Below, one piece after another: positions 11,101-23,100 of a stretch of 64,000 bases of DNA. Under the pieces are notes generated by a model. It was not told where the DNA came from. It worked only from the letters and a program-made list of their open reading frames with translations, and ran no database searches. How positions within the stretch are numbered: the stretch's first letter is position 1; every line of letters starts with the position of its first letter. A program made the translations under genes and the position numbers. The stretch comes from Nereocystis luetkeana (taxonomy: Eukaryota > Sar > Phaeophyceae > Laminariales > Laminariaceae): NCBI GenBank assembly GCA_031213475.1, contig JARUPZ010000020.1, positions 8,607,562 through 8,671,561 on the forward strand, written 5' to 3'.

Positions 11101-14100
11101 TCCGCCAGCACCCGCTGACACCCGCGATGGTGCCGGGTCCTCCCGCGATGCCGTGCTCGGAGAACACGCACGCACACGAAACGAAAGAAGAAAAAAGGAA
11201 GAAATGGCCGAAAAAACAAAGAACTGCTGGAAAGGTCCGGCAAGTAATGAAAGGAGGCGGTTTGGAAGTGGGAGCTCTGAGAGGCCAGGGATGCACCAAC
11301 CGAGCACGCTCAGGGGTTGTGATCTAAGTATGTAGTTCTATTACAAGGCGCTTCGCTCCGCGGGCGGCCTACGCCGCCCGCTACGCTCGCTCAGGAAGGA
11401 AAAAAGTACATAAAATTATGCGAAGCGAACAGAGGTCCACGATTGAGTTTAGTGTTTTCAATGATCGTAATTGCAAACCGGCGACTTGATAATGCCAAGA
11501 GTCCCGCCGCCATGCTTCAGGAAAAAACAGCTCCGACGTCAGCTTGGATGCCACATATACGCTTCGCGTCGCGGATGTCGTACGTACGTACATACACCCC
11601 AGGTAGGGTACTAACTACTGTCTGTACTTATTTTCTTCTTTCGATATGCTCTACCATGGTATGTCTGTACTGTATGTACGAAGAAAGCGAAAGCACAGCA
11701 CGGCACAGCAGCAAAAAAAATGAAAATGAAACCGAAAACTCGGAAAGGAAAAAAATCCCCGTCCCCTCTCGTGTAATATTTTTCTGCCTGGTTGGAACAC
11801 CTTACACCCGGTCGAAAAGAAGAAAAGAAAAAAACCGCACAGAAGAGCTTCTCTCTCAGCCTCGTACGCCGCCCGCCCCTCTCGCTACCACCTCGCTACC
11901 GATTCGGTCCGGGTAAAGCTTTTATCACTCTCTGCCACAATCAGCCCCGTCGCCCGCCCCGCGTGAAGCCGGGTGCTCACCGTGGCCGTCGTTCGCCAGC
12001 TCGATAACGTTGGTGTTCAAACTGCACACCTCCCTCTTTCAACTTCAGCGTGGTCGCAAAAATAAGCACCGCTTGAATAGTATCTTGCCCATCTGAACGA
12101 CCTTTATAAACTCGTACATACTCTATCAACAATCATAAATCGAAGCCAGACAAAGCCCGTTTATTCACCCCTCGTGTCTCGAGGCACACACGACGCCTAG
12201 GCACGCAAGCGGCGACCGCGCTCCTTGCAACCCCCCCTCTATCCGCCAGCACCCGCTGGCACCCGCGGCGGTTCCGGGTCCTCCCGCTATGCCGTGCTCG
12301 GAGAACACGCACGCACACGAAACGAAAGAAGAAAAAAGGAAGAAATGATCGAGAAAACAAAGAACTGCTGGAAAGGTCCGGCAAGTAATGAAAGGAGGCG
12401 GTTTGGAAGTGGGAGCTCTGAGAGGCCAGGGATGCACCAACCGAGCACGCGCAGGGGTTGTGATCTACCAGGTAAGTATGTAGTTCTATATTATACCTTC
12501 GTAGCATCAACCACGTACCGTACATTGCTTGGGTCCAGCAGCTGGGTACGAGAGTACGAGCATGATCTTGTCTAGTTGAGGCTGGGCTTAGGCTGAGTCT
12601 CGACAGGCTCCCGCCGAAAAATTCGAAGAGGGCAGATTTATGTATTTAGGGTGGATGTTCCGCCGGCAGCGTAGAAGCAAGCACGGAAGGGGAGCGGGTT
12701 CGTTTCGGCATGGTTGTGCCTCAATACTCCTCTATACAGACAGCCAGTATATAGCTCTGGTATTCATGTCGTTACTCTCTACACGAGCGCGAGTGTTTTC
12801 CATCCGAACATCCGAACGACTATCATTGTGAAACTGCTGTGAAACAATTATTAATGCTATCACTACCTGCTCGTTTTTTGAGATTACGGCGGGCTACGTA
12901 GCTTGTACGCAAATTGCAAATTTTCCACACCTTGTTTCGAATAATCGAGCTGTGTTTTGCGGTGCGGAAGTGGACGGTACTCCTAGAATGAGATCGGCAG
13001 GCAGTACAGCTGCGCGTTCAAACATGAGGAAATGGGGAGTTCCCTGGAGCGTGGTCGAGTAAGCGGTGTTGTGCGCTAGTTGGACAAAGGGTAACAGCTC
13101 TGCCCAGTTATCGAAGGATAAGTTGCTATACACAGCCAACACATTATGGACAGTATTGCTGTGAACACGTTCTACGACAGAGTTGCCCTGAGGGCGGAAG
13201 GCTGCTGCACGCGTTTCTTATATCCAAAAACTGACTGCAATTCCTTGACAAGTTGATTATCAAATTCCGTCCCCTGATCGGAATGCAGAGTTCCCGGGGA
13301 ACCAAACACCGAGAACACGCGGTCACGCTTGGACGAACTGAAAGTCGTAATTCTATATATCCTCATGCCCGCGAACAGTGTCGAAGTAAACTATTACGGG
13401 GGACCATAGTTAATAGGACCAAATATTGTTAGTAAAAAAATTGAAATATATAGGTTTTTTTAAGTCGGACAAAGGCGAGACTGTATCCGCCTCTGCCTTC
13501 ATTATATTCCTCCAAACGCGATTCGCTTAAAGGCCAATTAATAGAGTTATACACTCACTTTGACAAGGCAAAATACAATATATAGTTGCCAGGCGTATGA
13601 TAGTAAATGATAGACATAAGAGCAGGACAGACATTCTGCTGCCGTACCGTGTAGACAGGCGGATATAAGTATCCGAACATAGGGTCGGACAGGAACATAG
13701 TAAGCGAGTACCTTGGCCACGTTATTACTATTAATATCCTTTTTGGGACCCCGAGATGATGACCTAAAAACACCAACAATTTTTTGGGTGTTATCAATCG
13801 TATCCAATACGAGCAGAGTGAGCCCCCAGCAGTGCCATGTCATACGGGTAGGATAGGGTCGTGTTGCGTCCGTGCCGTACGGTTTCCTTGCATTCAACCA
13901 TTGTGACTCGGATACCAGCTTGTATCCTCCCCCAACCCAACCACGCAGTGGTCCTTGCTGTCATTGGCAATTCGTATCGTCATTTTTCAACTCTGAAGCA
14001 TCAAAAGCTGTGAGCCGGCAGCATTCCACGACCTATATGATAGCTACCTGGTAGTCGCTTATCCGGCGAAACCGACTATTAGTAGCTGATTCAGCCCACC

Positions 14101-17100
14101 CCCCCCATCCCCTGCCCCCCCCCGGCCGAGCGGGCCCCGCTAGAAAGGCCCGCCTCCGGAGGCGTGGCCCGCCTCTCACTATTTTTTTTTCAGTCTACGC
14201 AAGAAAAGCGAACCAACTATGGCCTAAGGTAGGTCCACAGCACAAAAAATGGCCTCAGTTTACGCAAGAAAAGTGCGTGCCAGGTGTATGAGAAGTACGT
14301 TCGAAAAAAAATAGTGGCCTCTCCGGACTACTGTAGAGGAACGTGACTGCAACTGGTCCCGTCGCAATATTTGCAATATTGCCTGACGGTAATACGACCG
14401 AAACAGCGAACTCAAATCACCAAGTTACGTACCAGGTACGGTATTTTAACAGTTCGACATTAGCGGTGTATGAACGATTCCCAGAGAGAAAATATGTGTT
14501 TTTTAGTTTTGTTTTCCGTGCCGTTTGTCTATACAGTACGAGCAGTATCTTCGACCTTCTTGCTCCTGCCCCCTCTGAGCCGTAGCTTAGGTCCGGGTTG
14601 GCATAGCAGGCCGTTCTCCCCTCTTCCCGCCACGACACGCGTCTTCCGTTTTCATCTCGAGAAAGGTTTAGCGCTTTCTTCCCTCGTAGGCTCGCGTCGA
14701 ATCGCGCCTACGCACGCTGTAGTAGGCGCTCTCGATAGTTGGTGTCGTTTGAGAAATAAAAAGTCTAGATTGAGAATCGAAGCCCTGACACGAACGCTGC
14801 TACTGTAGTATTCGAGGTTAGTCTCTTTCAAATAGGGACGTGGATCCCACCTGTACGTTGCCAGCTGCTGCAGACTAGAGCTAGAATTGCGGCAGTAGTT
14901 TTGGCAGTGTCCGAACTATTGAAAGTTACGTGGTAATAGTATCGTTGACCTACTGTATACCGGGTACAATATAGGATAGTAAACCTACTGTATGTCAGGT
15001 AGAGTATAGTAGACCTACTGTATTTATATATTAATATCGCTTTTACTTTCCAGCTTAACTCATACCTGGTACTCAGTAGGAGGTTATATCCTCAGCGGTA
15101 CTCAGCCGTGGTCGTAGGTCTTGTCCCTTTTCCTCCCCGGTACCCATGTAGACCTCTAGAACTACGGCGCAACAGCAGAAATTCCAGTGGTACCCGAACT
15201 GCAATGCTACATGTGTGGCCTCCTAGAGCCTTCTAGAGCGACGGCTTGGCCTCCTGTTGAGCCTACTGCCGGTCTAGAACTATAGCAGTAGTCACAGTAC
15301 ATGCCATCCGAACTACAAAGCTACAGCACGATCTACTGCCGGAGCTACTCTCCAGAGCTCTAGAACGACAGCAGTAGTTGCAGCAGTGTCCGAACTACAG
15401 CAGTAGGGTCTATAGTCTATATCGTCTGAAGTACAGAGCTACAGTGGGGAACTACAGTAGGGAGCCACAGTAGGGCCTACTGCCGTAGAACTCTCTATAG
15501 CAGTAGCTGCAGTAGTGACTACAATAGTGTCCGAACCACAACGCAAGGAGCATCGGAGGAAAGTTGCGGTGAAGTCCCGCGCGTATTTAGCATCTTACTT
15601 CGCTGATAGTTGCTGCCCTGACAAAAAGGTTGCGCGTGTATCGTGATAAGACGAGACCCCACGAATAGGACGGAGTGAGAAACTACCACCAACAAGCGCG
15701 AAATAGATCGGCTGGTTCGCTGCTCCGACGCTTTTTGTGGCACGAACGTTACGTTATTTTTTTCTTGAAACTGTATATCGGAAGGTTCTGCACCTGCGGT
15801 GGAGGCGTTTTTTATTTTTCATTCCCAATCCTCTTGAGGACCGAGACCGAATAGCGAATGGGACGCCAAATATAGAATATGGTGCCCGGGGTGGCCTTTT
15901 TGAACCGTTGAACCCCCAACGACAATATTTCAACAGCGCACTGCTGTAGCGGCCAGTGGAAAATGACCCTCAAATTGTAACCGCTTCCATTTCCGAAGAT
16001 TATGCGTGAGTTTTGATATTGGACGAACCGTGGGCCGAACCGATACATTCCAGGTGCCATGTACCCGCATCAGGGCGCATGCGGAAGCCCCCAGCCATCT
16101 CCAGTGGCTGTTTACCTCATTACTGCAATCGCCGTGCTCCGTCCCGGCATCGTAGGGATGTGAGGGTTTCTGGTCACGCGACTGCTGCCATGCATGACAT
16201 GAATACCCCCCCCCCCCCCCGCCATCACAGGTTGGGTTGGCGTCGGTTGGCAATGACACTGTACAATTCGCCGCTCACTACGTGAGCTAGACAACCAGGG
16301 TACCGTTTTTTTGTTTTTTGGCGGTCGCCCACAGCTGGTTGTCGAGTTAGATCATTTGTGCAAGGTAAAGAGCCTTTACTCCGCACAATTGGGAATGATC
16401 GTATCACGTAGTGTTGAAGGTAAGGCACCCAAGAGGCAGCTACATAGTACTCCCATTGCTGTCACTAGAGGTGGCTACACCAGAAATTAAATCAACTCAT
16501 TGAAGCTGTCGTCCATATGCAAGTCCGCCTCAAAAGCGGTTCTTAGTAGGATGCAGCTCACCCTTCATGCGACTCGCCAGACACCTCACGGCGCTTCGCG
16601 CTTGGTGCAAGCAATGTCTGCCTGGTCGGTGAAAACCCGACATGCTCCGTCCTGGCATTGTAGGGATGCGAGGGTCTATGGTCATACGACTACGGCCATG
16701 CATGAGATCGAGTACATCTCTCCTATCGAGTACACCCCCCCCCCCCCCCCCCCCGCCCCCCCCCCCTCATCTCCTGCCTCTCGATTTTCGATTTGCTCAG
16801 GAGGGAGTGGTGGCCAAGCTTCTGGCGGGCGAGTCTTGTGCAGGCGTTTTTCCTACGGGGGCGGGGAAATCCATCTGTTACCAGCTTCCAGGAACTCTCA
16901 TGGCGCAGCAGGGCCTTGGACTGACGCTTGTGGTGTCTCCTCTTATCGCCCTAATGAAAGACCAGGTGATATATCCCCGTAACACATATGGCACGTATCG
17001 AGTTCGACGTATGGTGCTGTTCACGCTTCTGCTGTTTTGCTGCTGCTGCTGCTAAAGCTAAAGCTAAAACTGTTGCCATTGTTACTGCATGTGTTTTCTT

Positions 17101-20100
17101 CTGCTGCTGCCGCCGTCGCTGCTGCTGTTGCTGCTACTGCGTATGATGACGCTGCCGCTTGCTTCTGGGCTTGTGCGCGCAGACAGACGCGCTGAAGGCC
17201 GCAGGGGTTCCGTGTGCGAAGCTGGACTCCACCCTCGAGGCGCACGAAGTCCGCGAAATCTATGAGCAGGTGAGAAAGCGACCCCTCCCCTTGTTTTCGA
17301 TGAGGTGGTGCTCTGTGCCAACTTCACCCAGAAATTCTTTGAGATGGTTTCGGTCTGGGTGGACAAAACACGCCAACTTACCAATAACATGGTTGCACTC
17401 GCGGCTATGGCATCCTACTTTCGCTTGACACACGCCAGGATCCAGGATAAGGGTTTCCTCGCGTTTGGCGTTAAGGTTCACGGGATACACATGTGTATAT
17501 ATATAGATATTACACTATTGTCGCGTCTAGGGTGCGGTACCGTTACGGCTAAGCGTGCTCGTTGCTTGCAGGGAGGATCCTTCCTGTTACTTTTCCACCG
17601 CTGCAAACATTCCACACCTCGGACTTGTCATTCGTTTCGGCTTCATGATCTATAAAATATCTCAGGGCGGACAGATTCCTGATATGTTTGATCTGCATGA
17701 CCTGTCTCGTTTTGCCGGGGAGGAGCCTTACAACCTGCATGTATCTACGGTGGGATGTGTTCCCTGGGTCGGATCTGTACTGCACAGAACCTGCACGAGG
17801 TATCATAACGTAAGCGCAGGTTAGGACCTATAGATGACCTACTGTAGATCACGTGATACGTTTGATGTGTGAAACGTTTTCCTCGCTTATTCGAAATTAT
17901 TCCGGAGGGGGCTAACGCTACCTTTCAAGCGGGAGGGGTTAACGCTACCTTTCAAATACGAGGGGTTAGCCCTACCTTTCAAATACGGTCGTCCGAACAA
18001 GCGCTTCCCATTCCGGAGCTTGTTACCGTTTATCACCTGTGTGATAAGATAACACCCCCCCCCCCCCCCCCCGAGGACCAGTTTCAATTTCAGAGCCGAT
18101 TTTCTCTGAAACGTGCCTTAAGGGGGGGGTGGGGGCACACGAAAACGAAAATGGTGGCGTTGGAAATATCTCGTCGAGGTGCGTCGCTCGGCGTTTGTGT
18201 ACACTCTCCCTGTTGCCGAGAAAGCCTACTTAGAAGTTCGTCCGAGGGGGTGTGTTGTCATATCACCCGTGTGTTGTACGGTAAGTCGCGCGGCACGTCG
18301 GGGCACCCATCCTGCTGATCGAAAACCTTCTTGACGGGTGTCCGCCTTCAGGGCCGCTCCTGACACGTTTTACTAGTGCGCTGTACAGAAAGCACCTACC
18401 CTACACTATTTCCGAGTGATTTGTCTCCGAAATGGGAGTGGGGCCCTAAATGGGGTTGATGGTTCGCGAATCGGTTGCACCCAAAAGTGCTACTGTAGCT
18501 CGAACGGGTGATCGCTTGCATTCTCGCGCTGCGTCGCCACCACTCCGCTTTTTGGCGTGTGCTTGCCTGCTTCTGATTTTCTGGACCTGATATGTTTATC
18601 TTGGGCGGTGGCGGCGACTTATCTGTCTACCTTGAATTTTCGCGGCTTGTTTGTTTACATTCGGCGGCGGCGGCGGCGGCGGCGGCGGTGGCTTATCTGA
18701 CTGATTGTCTTCGGCGACGACGGCGGCGGCTTATCTGTTTATCCGCGGCGACGGTGGCGGTGGCGGCGGCGGCGGCGGCGGCGGCTCATCTGGTGATCTT
18801 CGGCGACGTCGGCGGCTTATCTTGCTCGCCTTCGGTGACGGCGGTGGCGGGGATGGCGGGAACGGCGGCGTCTTGCAGATCCGTGCCGGCAGCGTGTCTC
18901 TGCTGTATGTCTCCCCCGAACGGTTCAACAACGAGCGCTTCGTGAACGCGCTGAGAGGAGTCAAAGTCGCTCTCTTTGTGGTGGACGAGGCCCACTGCAT
19001 CAGCGAGGTTAGCGCGGTCATGTGTTACTAGTATATATATATATTGTATGCCTGGTATATATTATATTACGGAGGGCCATAGTTAATAGGACCAAATATT
19101 GTTCGAAAAAATGTTTAAATATGTAGGTTTTGATGTATGCCATAGGTCCTGTTAACTACGGTCCCCCGTAATAGTTATGATAGTTATGCCAGTAGGGGGT
19201 ATGCTATGATGCTATGTAGATATAGTTGGAGCCCTTCATGGGTCGTGCCTCTAACCCGCGGGTCGGGTCAGGACTTTTTTTTTTAATCTCTCGGGTCGGG
19301 TCGGGTCGGGTCGGGTCAGGAGGTTTTCAAGTTATCACAGATTAGGTCCGGTCTCGATCACCCGACCCGGCCCGACCTGACCTGCGACGTTTGACCCGAC
19401 CCGCGAACAGGCCTGCATACGGCAGGGGGGGGGTAGTCTAAATATTGTTTTCATTGTTTGTTTTTCGAGAGACGATATATGTATCACAAACAAAGGTAAC
19501 GTGGGTGAAGTTTTCGATTTTTTTTTTTTTTTGCATCGCTTGTTTTTTCCATAGGGGGGAGACACGGTATCGCCACAACAGGACGTTTGCACGTGGGGTT
19601 AGTGGTGGGTTATTCTGTGTTTGTTGTTTGGTTGTTTTCGACCGACGAAATTACGACGAGTATACGTGAGAGAAGAAATGATTCAATCGATTCGTTTTGG
19701 GAGACGTATGTGGGGGGGGGGGGGGGGATGGTACTCGGGGGGCAAGAAAGACTGAGCCAGGGACCCAAGGGTAGGGGTGGACTATTGCGGGGGACCATAG
19801 TTAATAGGACCTATGGTATACATAAAAAAAACTATATATTTAACCATTGTTACTAACAATATTTGGTCCTATTAACTATGGCCCCCTGTAATAGGACTGG
19901 GTGCTGCGAGGGGCGTCGGGATCGCATTTCGGGTTCAAGGTTATACGTGCATTTGTATCGTATATCAAGCCTCGGCGCGTGCCGGCGTTGGCGTCCCATT
20001 GGTTCTGAAGTAGGTTTGGCCTGAACAGAGCGGGGCTGGCTTGGTGCGGCGACGGGGCGTCTGCGAGATGGAGTGCGCACTGTCCTGCTGTCCGCTCTGA

Positions 20101-23100
20101 CGGCGTCAATCGCTTCTTCTCTCGCCTCGCTTTCCTTTTTTCTGGCCGTTGTTGTTGTTGTTCTCTTTGTTTTTGTCGCATCTAGTGCTACTGTATTATT
20201 CTGCTGTTGCTACTAATGTTGCTGCCGTTGCAGCATCTCCTGTTCGTCGGTCGGGAATGTCTGCTTTGGCCGGTGGAGCCTTTCGATAACTTTTTTTTTT
20301 TTTGCCTGTCATTGCATTGCCTCATCTCCGAGTTCTTCACTTGCTCCACTGTCGTCGTTGCTCCTCCTTGCGCCCCCCCCTCCCGCCGCGCCGCGCCGCC
20401 TGTACCGATTTTCCCGCGATCGCAACAGTGGGGACACAACTTCCGACCGGACTACCTGAGGCTGGCAGACTTCGCGAGGGCGGCTAAAGCGAGCGCGCGG
20501 TTAGCGCTGACGGCTACGGCAACGCCCAAGGTAGGGCCTCTCCGAAGCAGATGCTGTTGTCACGTGTTTCCTTCTGCCGTGCTTTCCTTCCGGTCGTTTT
20601 ATCCTCCCTCTTGGAAACGAAAAAAAGGTCTTGTATACCTGGAGTATACGTGTATTGATAGTGGCTTGTCCCTCTGTGTTGAGAAAAAACCCGCCGTATG
20701 TACGTGTTCGTATTACGGGGGGACCATAGTTAATAGGACCAAATGTTGTTAGTAAAAACAGGTAAATATGTAGGTTTTTATGGGTACCATAGGTCCTATT
20801 TACTATGGCCCCCAGTAATAGTAGCTTTTCTGATGTATCGTAAGAGTGTGAGCGATCGCCCCCCCCCCCCCCCCCCGAGACCGATTTTCGAAGCTCCATT
20901 GGTCCACAACCAAGAGGCTGCGAAAACCGAGCGACCAGTCTAAGGAAAGCTGTGAAACGAGGTCCTTCCCAAACCATGTTCTTCCTTGAGTATTGACACC
21001 CTCCCTCTCGGTTGCGGCCCAATCGATCGCTCTGCACGTTCGTCGCCGACGTGTTGCGACGGTGTTTTTGTTGCTGTCGCTTGAAAGCGGACGGCGCCAG
21101 CGACGCACTCTCACACGCGGCGCTTTTTTGGAACTGCGGCACACGTGCGCCCGGCCTCACCGAGCGCGTCAAACTCACCGCGGAGGCCCCATCGTAGCGT
21201 AGACGTACTCAGAATATAGCGCTCTGCGCCCTTTCGCTTACCGAAAAAAATGATCCCACACTAATTCCGAGTATACTCTGTCCAAAACCGTGGGTAGAGT
21301 TCTAAAGGGGCTACGTATAAACGTTTTACAAACGCCTAGAATGTCCTCAAGTGTTTCGCACCTAGGACAGGTAGTGGATTCCCACACTTCATTCACTATC
21401 TGGATCTCTCAGGGAAGATTTGTTCCTGATCTGTGTGATCTGTATGATCTAGCTCATGCTGCCTTGCCCGGCGGGCGCCTCATAATCTGCTTTATCTATT
21501 GATAGGACATGTTTCCTGGACACGTTTGTGTTGCGGGGTGAGGGCTGTATAGCCTGCGTGACCTGTAGGACGTCTTTTCTGGACACGGTTTCCTTGGTTG
21601 GGATCTGTACGGTACATATCCCCTGCCCAACATCTCATAACGGCACGATAGGATCTCGTAGATGATCTGTAGATGGATCAGATAGATACATCGTGATCGA
21701 TCTGTCCGACGTGTACGACGAAACGGAGGCGCAGGCAAAAGCGGTAACGGGGCTTTGTAACAACCCTTTTTTGCGGCGTCAGAAAAAAAAATGCGGCGAA
21801 ACCAGAATGGCGACCACAGCATCATCGGCCCCTGCTTGCTGGGGTTATCCGAACTACAATGGTTGAAACAAGGCGCGCCTACGCTGGCGCTCGTAGGCGG
21901 CTCAATGGTTGATAATAAACCAAACGTATTGCTGTTTGGTTGCCACGTCTGAGTCCCTAGTGACGGTATAAGGCCAAAATGAGAACATTTTGTGTTGCCG
22001 TTATCTCTTGTGTCCCAAGAAGGTTGTTTCAACGGCTATATTTACACAAGCCCATTTTATCGGTTCCGCTATCTCTGCGCTCCAAGAGGGTTGGTTTTGG
22101 TGGCTATTTTTGGACCAAAAATTGTGAATGTATGTATTCGGTCGCCATCTCTGCGTCGCAAAAATATTTTTTGTTGGTATTTGGTCGCTAAGAATCTTTG
22201 GGCCCCTGAGAGGACTAGCTAGATGGCTGAGACCAAAATTATACTAGCTTCATGGCTGAGACCAAAATTGTCGTTTTTTGTGGTCGCGATATGTGTCTCT
22301 GGGTCCCGAAAAGGGTTATTGGCTAATATCAGAATTGTCATTTTTTTTGTCCCTATCACTGGGAAACTCCTACAAGCGCGATCAACCAAACAATGCCAGC
22401 TGCTGCTGTCGGAGTGAGCTACTTGTTGCTGATACGCACTGAGCCAAAAAATACGACCATAGCGCCCAATTCTCTCTACAACAAACTACAGATCATTATT
22501 ATATCGGTTCCCGACCCCTAATAATGTTTTCTCTTTTTTTGGTTCCTGTATCTGGGTCCCAGGAGGGTTATTACGGGGGGACCGTAGTAAACAGGACCAA
22601 ATATTGTTAGTAAAAATAGGTGAATATATACAGTAGGTTTTGGTCTGTATCATAGGCCCTATTTCCTGTGGTCCCACGTAATAGTTTAATGGCTATAGGG
22701 GCCAACATTTGTCAATTGGTTCGGTCGCTTATCTCGGGTCCCCGACAGAGTTGATGGCTAAGACCAGACTATCATTGTTTTTGGCCGCTTTTTGCTGGAC
22801 CCCGAGAAGATAAGTGTAACCGCTAAAACCAAAAATTATCCATGCATTTGGACCGCGCCCACTGAACCCAGCCCCCCGTACCCGCCGCCCCTCTTTTTTG
22901 CCATCCGGCTATAGGTAACCGTGGACATCGCGAGCCGCCTGGACATACCGCCTCCCAATGTCATTCGCACACAGTTCTACCGCCCTATGTTGAACCTCGG
23001 CGCAGTTCGTGCTCCGGACGACCCGGCCGAGCGGACTCGCGTGCTCGCGAAGCTGATGGGGTCGGGGGGGCAGGGAGCGGCAGGGGCGGTTGTCGTCTAC

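Larger units (their letters stand above)
8104..16800 (+). other. RecQ intron 1 (8.7 kb)
   Basis: A GT-AG intron, phase 0. It holds the tandem R-Q-P array (8176-12478), a frameshifted Ty3/gypsy integrase on the opposite strand, MITE M1 half-copies, a low-complexity zone of ctactgta-type motifs (14.9-15.5 kb) and the end of a poly-C-tailed element. The acceptor is tttgctcag. Confidence 0.85.

Noticed and set aside
8251-12525. Many ORFs of 80-170 codons on both strands in the tandem array
   Set aside because: They recur only because the array units are near-identical, are open on both strands at once, and show no domain or splice pattern.
20501-21178. 225-codon minus ORF
   Set aside because: Runs through RecQ exon 5, a MITE and a homopolymer; no coding character.
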